From assembly GCA_028279265.1 (NCBI GenBank), contig JANQOC010000742.1, forward strand, positions 1-5,579: a stretch of 5,579 nt of DNA, written 5' to 3'. Below, in pieces: positions 1-5,394 of this stretch; within the stretch, counting starts at the first letter, position 1; every line of letters begins with the position of its first letter. The notes under the pieces are model-generated. The model was given only the letters and a program-made list of their open reading frames with translations. It ran no database searches and was not told the origin of the DNA. The translations under genes were made by a program, and so were the position numbers. Source of the DNA: Hyphomicrobiales bacterium (GTDB lineage Bacteria > Pseudomonadota > Alphaproteobacteria > Rhizobiales > CAYWUX01).

Positions 1-305
1 ACATATAGATAGCTGGTGGGCGCATCTTCCGTAGCTTTCATCGAATGGCGGGCATTCGGCGGAACATGGATGAAGGTCCCTGGTTCAACAATGCGGCGGT
101 CCTTACCCACAACCGCATTGATTTTGCCGCTGATCGGAAAAATCATCAGTTCATTAGGATGATAGTGCAGTTCCGAGCCCGTTCCAGCACTCTTATTATT
201 TTGCCGGAGCATAATGTATTTACCCTCGATAAGCGCTCCACGAGCCGTCGACAAGTGGGGATTTGGACTAATCTGCTCTAAATCCTCGAATCTGTAATAC
301 GGCAT
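1..305 (-). CDS. Cupin-domain protein (C-terminus cut off by the window edge)
   Basis: An open frame starts with ATG at 305-303 and runs off the left edge, giving 101 complete codons. An AGAGAGG ribosome site (317-311) lies 5 bases before the ATG and supports this start. The protein reads MPYYRFEDLEQI at its start. It carries cupin motif 1 as H47-Y-H49-P-N-E52 with G60 eight residues after the Glu, and motif 2 as P75-G-T with P82-P-N-A-R-H87. H47, H49, E52 and H87 are therefore the expected metal ligands. It is a single small beta-barrel in what is visible, probably cytoplasmic since no signal peptide is seen. Cupins of this size include dioxygenases, isomerases, lyases and ligand sensors, so the reaction is unknown. 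It follows the dioxygenase gene by 30 bases and is probably the next gene of the transporter operon. The C-terminus and any further domain are outside the window. Confidence 0.85.
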   Translation of the reverse strand, partial: MPYYRFEDLEQISPNPHLSTARGALIEGKYIMLRQNNKSAGTGSELHYHPNELMIFPISGKINAVVGKDRRIVEPGTFIHVPPNARHSMKATEDAPTSYLY

Positions 306-335
306 GTCGTCCTCTCTGTGTGGCCCAATTTGAAC

Positions 336-1220
336 TTATTCGACCGGTGTACCTGAAATGGATGTCCGCAACAGCTTGCGTCTTTGCGGCAATTTGTAAT
401 CACCGATTGCCTTGTGCTGGGTCAAGCAGTTATCCCACATGATTACGTCACCGACTTTCCATTTGTGTCGGTAGATTCTATCCGGAACAATAACCTCGTT
501 TTGCAGCTCATCTAGAAGAGTTTTAGCATCTTCTTCCGGCATGCCTTCGATGCCAAATGTATAGGTTTCATTGACATAAATACATTTTCGTTTCGAGAGG
601 GGATGAAGACGTACAACTGGTTGGGTGATATCTGGGGTTTTTGCCTTTTGCTCTTCCGTGAGCGGTGGCCGTGGATGATCCTTAGCGCGTTCCTGACGTT
701 TGATTTCCTGACGCCGGTTATATTGCATGATCCCCCGAAGATCCGCGATCCGGTTCTTCTGACTATCGGAAAGTCGATCATAGGCATCGGCAGCACTGGC
801 AAATAATGTGTCCCCTAACGGCTTCCCGATTTCATCGTGAGGAATTTCCAAAGAATAGAGAATTGACATGCGGCTCGGCGCTTTTTTGAAACACAAATCC
901 GCATGCCATGCGTCACCGGCGTAAGCACTTCCAATTGTTCTCTCGCCTTGTTTAATATTCGAGAGCACATGAATTTCATTAAATCCCTCGAGTGAAAACT
1001 CCTGCCTTAAATGTTTTTCCACTTCACCAAATCGTTTCGACAATTCAATGAGATTTTGTGGCGTCAAAGATTGACTGCGAAATACGAGGACTCCCGTTTC
1101 ATTGAATTCATTCTCTATGCGATTGAATTCCTCATCGGACAAACTGCGCAAGTCGACGTCGACACCTTCTTTTGCAAACGAACCGTCGGCACTCTTAAAA
1201 CTAATTTCGGTAATCTGCAT
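336..1220 (-). CDS. TauD/TfdA-family Fe(II)/2-oxoglutarate-dependent dioxygenase
   Basis: The 294-residue product has the normal length for the TauD/TfdA family, cytoplasmic enzymes that couple 2-oxoglutarate decarboxylation to hydroxylation of a substrate, often a sulfonate, aryloxyacetate or other carboxylate. The iron triad is complete: H106-A-D108 in the segment AWHADLCF, and distal H269 in WDNCLTQH. The segment GDYKLPQRRKLLR supplies R281 and R285, matching the 2-oxoglutarate-binding arginine region of TauD. HPLSKRKCIYVNE (206-218) matches the family's HPxSGxxxxxVNE stretch but lacks the usual Gly. The WDNR motif is WDNC here (C265). Residues about 165-200 form a charged insertion of the kind that varies with substrate. 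The ATG is preceded by GAGGAAA with suitable spacing. It follows tctA by 43 bases and precedes the cupin gene by 30, so it probably acts on the imported compound or a derivative. The substrate is not predictable from the sequence. Confidence 0.93.
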   Translation of the reverse strand: MQITEISFKSADGSFAKEGVDVDLRSLSDEEFNRIENEFNETGVLVFRSQSLTPQNLIELSKRFGEVEKHLRQEFSLEGFNEIHVLSNIKQGERTIGSAYAGDAWHADLCFKKAPSRMSILYSLEIPHDEIGKPLGDTLFASAADAYDRLSDSQKNRIADLRGIMQYNRRQEIKRQERAKDHPRPPLTEEQKAKTPDITQPVVRLHPLSKRKCIYVNETYTFGIEGMPEEDAKTLLDELQNEVIVPDRIYRHKWKVGDVIMWDNCLTQHKAIGDYKLPQRRKLLRTSISGTPVE

Positions 1221-1263
1221 GGATTTCCTCGTTCCTGCTCACTTCGGCTTGGGTCTACGGGAC

Positions 1264-2775
1264 TTAATCATCACTCTCCAGAATTGGTTTTTTTCCGCCA
1301 GTGGTCACGCTCAAAATATAAGGAAGAAACAATGAAATAATTGAAAGAATTAAAAATGCGACGACGAAGGGCCTGTTAAGGAGCAACCACAGATCTCCCT
1401 GGGTCAGGATCATGGACTGCCGGAAACTCAGTTCCATTTTCGCCCCCAGCACTTTCCCTAATATCACCGGCGCAAGGGGAAATCCGTATATCCGCATATA
1501 ATATCCGATAATGCCGAACAGGCAGAGGAATGATATCGACCAGATCAGTCCATCGGATAAATAAACTCCGGTAACAGACAGGACAATGATTAGTGGCAGC
1601 AGCATCCGCATTGGCAAGTACAATATCTGCACGAAGATACCGATAAGCGGTAAATTGAGAATCAATAGCACAACATTGCCGACGTAAAGTGCCGCAATCA
1701 GAGACCAGACGATATCGGGTCTTTCTGCGAAAAGCAGAGGCCCGGCATCAATCTCCATGATCAGGAATGCCCCGAGCATGACCGCGGTGGTCGAGGACCC
1801 GGGAACACCCAGGGCAAGCATGGGGACAAAGGCACCGGCACTCGCTGCATTGTTAGCACTTTCCGGACCTGCAACCCCTTGAATGACTCCCGTACCAAAT
1901 TTTTCAGGTGTCTTGCTGACCTGCCGTTCAAGAGAATAAGATACGAAAGAGGCAATCCCAGCGCCAGCACCCGGCAAAACACCAATAAAAAATCCTATGA
2001 ATCCACCGCGGAATATGGCGCCGATGCTCTCGATAAACTCTTTCAGCTTTATGTAAATTCTGTGCTTGATCACATTTGCCAAGCGATCTTCACGCAGTCT
2101 TTTCGCGTGAATGAGAACTTCTGAAACAGCAAACAAACCCAATGTCAGTGCCAGGAATTGGACACCATCCCAAAGGGCTTCATGGCCAAAAGTGTAACGG
2201 CGAACTCCGACCATGATATCTTCGCCGACGGTGGCAATCAGCAGTCCCAACGTCATGGCCATAAGTGCTTTCAACAGTGAATCTCCGGCAAGCGCAGACA
2301 CAGCCGTCAATCCAAAAATATAAAGCATCAAATATTCAGGTGCGGAAAATTGCAGGGCAAGTTCGGCAAGAGGCGGCGCCAGCAACATCAACCCGACAAC
2401 AGCAATTGTCCCGGCAATATAGGAACCGATGGCCGCGATGCACAATGCAGGCCCTGCGCGTCCTTGCTTAGCCATCTCATGACCATCAAGGCAGGCGACG
2501 ACAGCAGAGGTATCCCCCGGAACCCGCAAAAGAATCGAAGCTGTCGAGCCACCATACATAACACCGGTATAGGTCGCGGCGAGCATGATCACGCCGCCAA
2601 CTGGATCCAGGGCAAAAATGATGGGCAACATCATGGAGAGCGCACCGGCCGACCCGACGCCCGGCAGCACACCCACAACTGTCCCCAGGAAACAGCCGAC
2701 AAAGGCATAGCCTATGAGCGACGGTTGCAGCGCCAGACCAAATCCATCCATTAAAAGTGACCAGGTGCTTTCCAT
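1264..2775 (-). CDS. tctA: Tripartite tricarboxylate transporter large permease, TctA family
   Basis: At 503 residues this is a full-length TctA subunit, the main channel protein (about 12 membrane helices in the family) of TTT secondary transporters in the inner membrane. Family signatures are plain: GVLPGVGSAGA (35-45), YGGSTASILLRVPGD (74-88), LDGHEMAKQGRAG (96-108), GVLPGAGAGIASF (265-277), GPESANNAASAGAFVP (303-318) and GVPGSSTTAVMLGA (323-336). The paired GVLPG and GxPG motifs in the N- and C-terminal halves reflect the family's internal duplication. The C-terminal third is hydrophobic and ends in a short charged tail. Its start lies 9 bases after the tctB stop, and the AAGGG ribosome site adjoins that stop, which suggests translational coupling. 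It works with TctB and the TctC binding protein to import a small carboxylate-like solute by ion symport. No disrupted motif is seen. Confidence 0.97.
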   Translation of the reverse strand: MESTWSLLMDGFGLALQPSLIGYAFVGCFLGTVVGVLPGVGSAGALSMMLPIIFALDPVGGVIMLAATYTGVMYGGSTASILLRVPGDTSAVVACLDGHEMAKQGRAGPALCIAAIGSYIAGTIAVVGLMLLAPPLAELALQFSAPEYLMLYIFGLTAVSALAGDSLLKALMAMTLGLLIATVGEDIMVGVRRYTFGHEALWDGVQFLALTLGLFAVSEVLIHAKRLREDRLANVIKHRIYIKLKEFIESIGAIFRGGFIGFFIGVLPGAGAGIASFVSYSLERQVSKTPEKFGTGVIQGVAGPESANNAASAGAFVPMLALGVPGSSTTAVMLGAFLIMEIDAGPLLFAERPDIVWSLIAALYVGNVVLLILNLPLIGIFVQILYLPMRMLLPLIIVLSVTGVYLSDGLIWSISFLCLFGIIGYYMRIYGFPLAPVILGKVLGAKMELSFRQSMILTQGDLWLLLNRPFVVAFLILSIISLFLPYILSVTTGGKKPILESDD

Positions 2776-2784
2776 AGTTGCCCT

Positions 2785-3321
2785 TTAATTCTCAATTGCC
2801 GATCGAATTTTTTCGATTATGGGGAACCAGTCATGCAGCCTAACCCATTCCCCACGTGGAAGCTCGCCCAGGAGGCCATAGTAGAACAGGCAGAACATCA
2901 GGATCGTAATGACAAGACCGTAGATTGCGGCTCGCAGCCATGTACGTTCCCTCAGGTAGCGCATGGTAATCGTGACATAGAGAAAGGTGGCCGTCAGATA
3001 ACCCAGCTTTTCAAATAGCAGCACATAAACAAGCGCCATCCACAAAGGAATGAGATCAACAATCTCGGAGGTAAGCCGTTCGGAAAAACTATTCAGTCGA
3101 ACGACTTCAACACCTTTTTGAATGAAAAATATCGCACAGAGGATCAGCCCAAAAACAGCAATCAGCCTTGGGAATGTTGTCGGACCGACAATGACCTCAC
3201 TAACGGTTTGCGGTATCTGAAATGTACCCAGTCCATAAAGTATGAGTACAATCGCAAACAGAGTGACCAGCAGGCGGTCTTCGACAACGAATATGCCGAC
3301 AAGCTTTCTGACTAATCCCAT
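2785..3321 (-). CDS. tctB: Tripartite tricarboxylate transporter small permease, TctB family
   Basis: The 178-residue product has the typical length and layout of the small TTT membrane subunit. Hydrophobic segments lie at about 17-34, 50-68, 88-104, 107-121 and 131-150; the third and fourth are separated only by the short turn LFEKLGYL typical of the family. The motif GPTTFPRLIA (46-55) precedes the second helix, and the C-terminus has LLGELPRGEW (150-159), the usual TctB ending. It lies between tctC and tctA as in classical tctCBA order. ATG 3321 is the only reasonable start: no in-frame ATG, GTG or TTG lies close by on either side. The 11 bases between it and the preceding hairpin contain no ribosome site. 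The nearest GAGG is buried in that hairpin and is 16 bases from the ATG. Function is inferred from family and context. Confidence 0.94.
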   Translation of the reverse strand: MGLVRKLVGIFVVEDRLLVTLFAIVLILYGLGTFQIPQTVSEVIVGPTTFPRLIAVFGLILCAIFFIQKGVEVVRLNSFSERLTSEIVDLIPLWMALVYVLLFEKLGYLTATFLYVTITMRYLRERTWLRAAIYGLVITILMFCLFYYGLLGELPRGEWVRLHDWFPIIEKIRSAIEN

Positions 3322-3332
3322 TTGGAGTTCAA

Positions 3333-3364
3333 GACAACCTCGAACCGACGGGTCCGAGGTTGTC
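3333..3364 (-). promoter_or_regulatory. Strong intercistronic hairpin between tctC and tctB
   Basis: Ten-base arms 3333-3342 and 3355-3364 are perfect reverse complements. In the minus-strand RNA the next pair is a G.U wobble (3354/3343), followed by ACC/GGT (3353-3351/3346-3344), closing a CGUC tetraloop. The result is an uninterrupted 14-bp stem. On the plus strand the wobble would be an A-C mismatch, so the structure favours the tctC-tctB transcript. It begins 13 bases after the tctC stop and ends 11 bases before the tctB ATG. No T-run follows it, so it is not a standard terminator. It more likely stabilises upstream tctC mRNA or limits tctB expression, as known for hairpins behind binding-protein genes such as malE; that role is inference. 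Confidence 0.75.
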
Positions 3365-3377
3365 GGCCTCGTTGGTG

Positions 3378-4358
3378 TTACTTCTTCTTAATGAGACCCA
3401 GCTCAGTATCCAGCTTCAGATAATTCGCGTGTTCATCTTTCAGCATCTGATCAAGCTCGGCACCAACGATCCAGGTAGAGGTCAGATTGTTTTTGCTTAT
3501 ATAGTCCTTGTATCCCTTACCGTTGCGTACTTTTGTCATCAAGTCCGTATAATATTTGACCACATCATCGGACACATCTTTGCTCATCCACCATCCGCGA
3601 TACTGGCGCAGATATTTGAAGTTAAAACCGGATTCCTTGAATGTTTTGACTTCCGGATAGTTGCCGAGTTTCTGCGAAGCCGCGATGAGGCGGAGCTTAC
3701 CTGCTTTGACATACTGGTTTACCTGTGCCGGATTGTGCATTCCAAAAGCAACATGACCACCTAGTAATTCGAGCATCCCCTGCTTTTCAAAAGCTGCATA
3801 GGGCATTTTCACACCAGCTTCCCGCGCCCACAGTTCGCCGACCAAAGACGCGACATTACCGAATGCACCGCCACCGTGAATAACCTTGCCCGGTCGCGCT
3901 TTAATATCATCGATAATATCCTGCATAGATTTGTAGGGTGAATTAACCGGGACGGCCAGTGTAAGCGGTGTGATGACCATAATGGCAACCGGCTTGAACA
4001 ACCTCAAATCAACGTCGGATTGGGATAGGATGGGATTATTTATTTGCGATGGTGTCAGCACCTGTAGCACATGAGGATTACCCTTGTTGGTAATGCCTAC
4101 ATACTTCCTGGCCTTGCCGCCACGAGCACCGCGTACTGATCGGAGCTTGACACCCTTTTTCAGCAGGTCCTGCGCTTTAATCTCATTGAATACCGCCGAA
4201 GCAAAAGCATAAGTCGATGATGATGTCTTTACATGGGCAATGAGTTCGACTTCCTTACTTGGTTCCCATTGTGACCAGACATTTGATGTCGTCAAAGCAA
4301 ATACAGAACACACGACCGATGTGAACGTCGCAATTCGAATACTGTCCAACTTAACCAT
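3378..4358 (-). CDS. tctC: TTT periplasmic substrate-binding protein, TctC/Bug family
   Basis: The 326-residue product has the normal length of TctC (Bug) solute receptors. An export signal is visible: K3 and R8, a hydrophobic core at about 9-22, and a likely cleavage after VWS (residue 29). C17 does not sit in a lipobox, so a soluble periplasmic protein is expected. Mature landmarks are EPSKEVELIAHV (32-43), the domain-spanning FKPVAIMVITPLTLAVPVNSPYKS (121-144), GGGAFGNVASL (162-172), LLGGHVAFG (198-206), VKAGKLRLIAAS (217-228) and YPEVKTFKESGF (234-245). The family's usual PAGGxxDxxAR loop is replaced by HVKTSSSTYAFASAV (42-56), without the usual Asp, so the ligand may be atypical. A strong GGGAGG site lies 5 bases before the ATG. 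It is first in the transporter operon and delivers the solute to TctAB. The ligand cannot be named. Confidence 0.95.
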   Translation of the reverse strand: MVKLDSIRIATFTSVVCSVFALTTSNVWSQWEPSKEVELIAHVKTSSSTYAFASAVFNEIKAQDLLKKGVKLRSVRGARGGKARKYVGITNKGNPHVLQVLTPSQINNPILSQSDVDLRLFKPVAIMVITPLTLAVPVNSPYKSMQDIIDDIKARPGKVIHGGGAFGNVASLVGELWAREAGVKMPYAAFEKQGMLELLGGHVAFGMHNPAQVNQYVKAGKLRLIAASQKLGNYPEVKTFKESGFNFKYLRQYRGWWMSKDVSDDVVKYYTDLMTKVRNGKGYKDYISKNNLTSTWIVGAELDQMLKDEHANYLKLDTELGLIKKK

Positions 4359-4363
4359 TTATT

Positions 4364-4369
4364 CCTCCC
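4364..4369 (-). promoter_or_regulatory. Strong Shine-Dalgarno of tctC
   Basis: The minus strand reads GGGAGG, then 5 bases (AATAA), then the tctC ATG. This is near-ideal and contrasts with tctB, which has no accessible site. The contrast fits a need for much more binding protein than membrane subunit. Confidence 0.85.
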
Positions 4370-4380
4370 GGTTCAGGCTC

Positions 4381-4397
4381 TTATTGGATTTCAATAA
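4381..4397 (-). repeat. Small AT-rich hairpin in the tctC leader
   Basis: TTATTG (4381-4386) and CAATAA (4392-4397) are perfect 6-base inverted arms around a 5-base loop. The hairpin lies 11 bases upstream of the tctC ribosome site and directly downstream of the larger leader hairpin. It is weak on its own because most pairs are A-T, so its significance depends on the tandem arrangement. Confidence 0.45.
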
Positions 4398-4399
4398 CA

Positions 4400-4434
4400 T
4401 GAACTCAGACAGTCCAGTTGACGGTCCGAGTTCA
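4400..4434 (-). promoter_or_regulatory. 35-base imperfect palindrome in the tctC leader (hairpin or operator)
   Basis: The outer arms TGAACTC (4400-4406) and GAGTTCA (4428-4434) are perfect. In minus-strand RNA they extend by a G.U wobble (4427/4407) and three more pairs (GAC/GTC), giving 11 continuous pairs. After one mismatch come three more pairs closing a five-base loop. The inner part also contains the direct repeats GACAGTCC (4408-4415) and GACGGTCC (4420-4427). The element lies 42-76 bases upstream of the tctC ATG, downstream of the candidate promoter. It could be a leader RNA structure or the two-fold operator of an unlinked regulator. No T-run follows, so it is not a terminator. Confidence 0.6.
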
Positions 4435-4492
4435 GAGCGTTTCAAAGATGAGATTCCAAATTCTGATTATTATTGTTAAGAAAATTCAGCCA

Positions 4493-4554
4493 TTCATCTT
4501 ATATTAAAAGAATAATTGGCATCCCTTGCCTTCGTCAATGCAATTTCATCTTAT
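4493..4554. repeat. Pair of exact 10-base direct repeats around the candidate tctC promoter
   Basis: TTCATCTTAT occurs at 4493-4502 and again at 4545-4554, 52 bases start to start, close to five helical turns. One copy lies just upstream of the candidate -35 box and the other near the expected transcription start. The second copy also forms a small TTCAT/ATGAA inverted repeat (4545-4557). These may be paired protein-binding sites, although the sequence is AT-rich and chance cannot be excluded. Confidence 0.4.
4509..4538 (-). promoter_or_regulatory. Candidate sigma70-type promoter for the tct operon
   Basis: The minus strand carries TTGACG (4538-4533, 5 of 6 to the -35 consensus), then 18 bases, then TATTCT (4514-4509, 4 of 6 to the -10 consensus). 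Transcription would start near 4502, giving a leader of roughly 144 bases that contains both hairpins. It is the best match I found in this spacer, but the -10 box is only moderate. Confidence 0.35.
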
Positions 4555-4605
4555 GAACCGCTCTTTCATGCAATAAATCTGAATTATTGTTGTGTTACCT
4601 TCGGT

Positions 4606-5394
4606 TCAGACCCGGAACTGATTGAAATCCGGCTTTCTCCCCTCGACCCATGCAGACGTTCCCTCCAGGCGTTCTGGAGCATCTGAAAACAAATCGATGA
4701 TCTCGCGGGCATGAAATAAAGCGGGATACAACATATCACTCTTCATGTTCATCGAAGTTTTCAAGAATCGCAATGAAGTCGGGCTCATCTCGAGAACTTC
4801 GTCGCACCAATTCTCAACCACTTCATAGAGTTTTTCATGGGGGACAACCTCATTGATCAAACCCATATCCAACGCCTGTTGGGCTGAATATTCGCGGGAA
4901 AGGTAAATCATTTCGCGAGCTTTTCGCTCGCCCACAAAAAAGCTCAGGAGTGTAGATCCCCAGAACATGGGAGCCCCAGCGCGTTTTGAACCATGTTGAC
5001 CGAATACGGCACGATCCGAAGAAATGGACAAGTCGCAAAGCATTTGGAGCTGGTTGCCGCTTCCAATGGCACGCCCGTTCACGGCGGCGATAATTGGTTT
5101 CCCACAATTTCGCATCGACGTTGCGCAATCCAGAAGCTTCATGAAATGGACTCTGTGCGTTCCGGGCCGCTTGGTCAGATGCTGTTTCACCTGCCCCCCT
5201 TCGTTGAAGTGGGTGTCTCCTGCACCGGTCAGCACAACGACCCCTATTTTCGTGTCTGTATCGGCTGTCCTGAAGGCATGGGCGAGTTCGACAAATGTAT
5301 CGCCGGTTGTCGCATTATCGATTTCTGGCCGGTTAAGTGTAATCCAGGCGACATGCGGTTTGCGAACTTCATACATTATATCCTGGTAATCCAT
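4606..5394 (-). CDS. Crotonase-fold acyl-CoA enzyme, MenB/BadI-like (enoyl-CoA hydratase/isomerase superfamily)
   Basis: The 262-residue product spans the whole crotonase fold and is cytoplasmic. Landmarks are AWITLNRPE (16-24), IGVVVLTGAGD (50-60), the first oxyanion loop FNEGGQ (63-68), KPIIAAVNGRAIGSGNQLQMLCDLSISSD as the second oxyanion segment (99-127), FGQHGSK (131-137), VGERKAREMIYLSREYSAQQALDMGLINEVVP (154-185) and the tail EGRKPDFNQF. This pattern is closer to naphthoyl-CoA synthase MenB and ketocyclohexanecarboxyl-CoA hydrolase BadI than to beta-oxidation hydratases. The two catalytic Glu of rat enoyl-CoA hydratase (E144, E164) correspond to Q115 and G135, so simple hydration is unlikely. 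C-C bond cleavage or formation on a CoA thioester is more plausible. The ATG at 5394 is chosen because GGAGGAG precedes it; a TTG at 5430 is in frame but has no ribosome site. It lies upstream of tctC in the same direction, 247 bases away. Confidence 0.9.
   Translation of the reverse strand: MDYQDIMYEVRKPHVAWITLNRPEIDNATTGDTFVELAHAFRTADTDTKIGVVVLTGAGDTHFNEGGQVKQHLTKRPGTHRVHFMKLLDCATSMRNCGKPIIAAVNGRAIGSGNQLQMLCDLSISSDRAVFGQHGSKRAGAPMFWGSTLLSFFVGERKAREMIYLSREYSAQQALDMGLINEVVPHEKLYEVVENWCDEVLEMSPTSLRFLKTSMNMKSDMLYPALFHAREIIDLFSDAPERLEGTSAWVEGRKPDFNQFRV

Noticed and set aside
45..281. Plus-strand 78-codon open frame opposite the cupin gene
   Set aside because: The opposite strand encodes clear cupin motifs with a good ribosome site; this frame is a shadow.
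3177..3191. Perfect palindrome TTGTCGG-A-CCGACAA inside tctB
   Set aside because: It encodes part of the conserved GPTTFP motif, so coding constraint explains it well enough; a regulatory role is not supported.
4290..4330. Lipoprotein signal in TctC around C17
   Set aside because: The residue before the Cys is Val, which does not fit a lipobox; an ordinary cleavable signal peptide fits better.
4240..4479. Plus-strand 79-codon open frame covering part of the tctC start and the spacer
   Set aside because: It has no ribosome site, lies antisense to the tctC signal peptide region, and its product shows no recognisable features.
4517..4530. TGGCAT...TTGCC resembling a sigma54 promoter
   Set aside because: The spacing between GG and GC is two bases short, and it points away from the tct genes.
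4545..4605. Terminator behind the crotonase gene
   Set aside because: Only weak 4-5 bp inverted repeats are present and no T-run follows on the minus strand.
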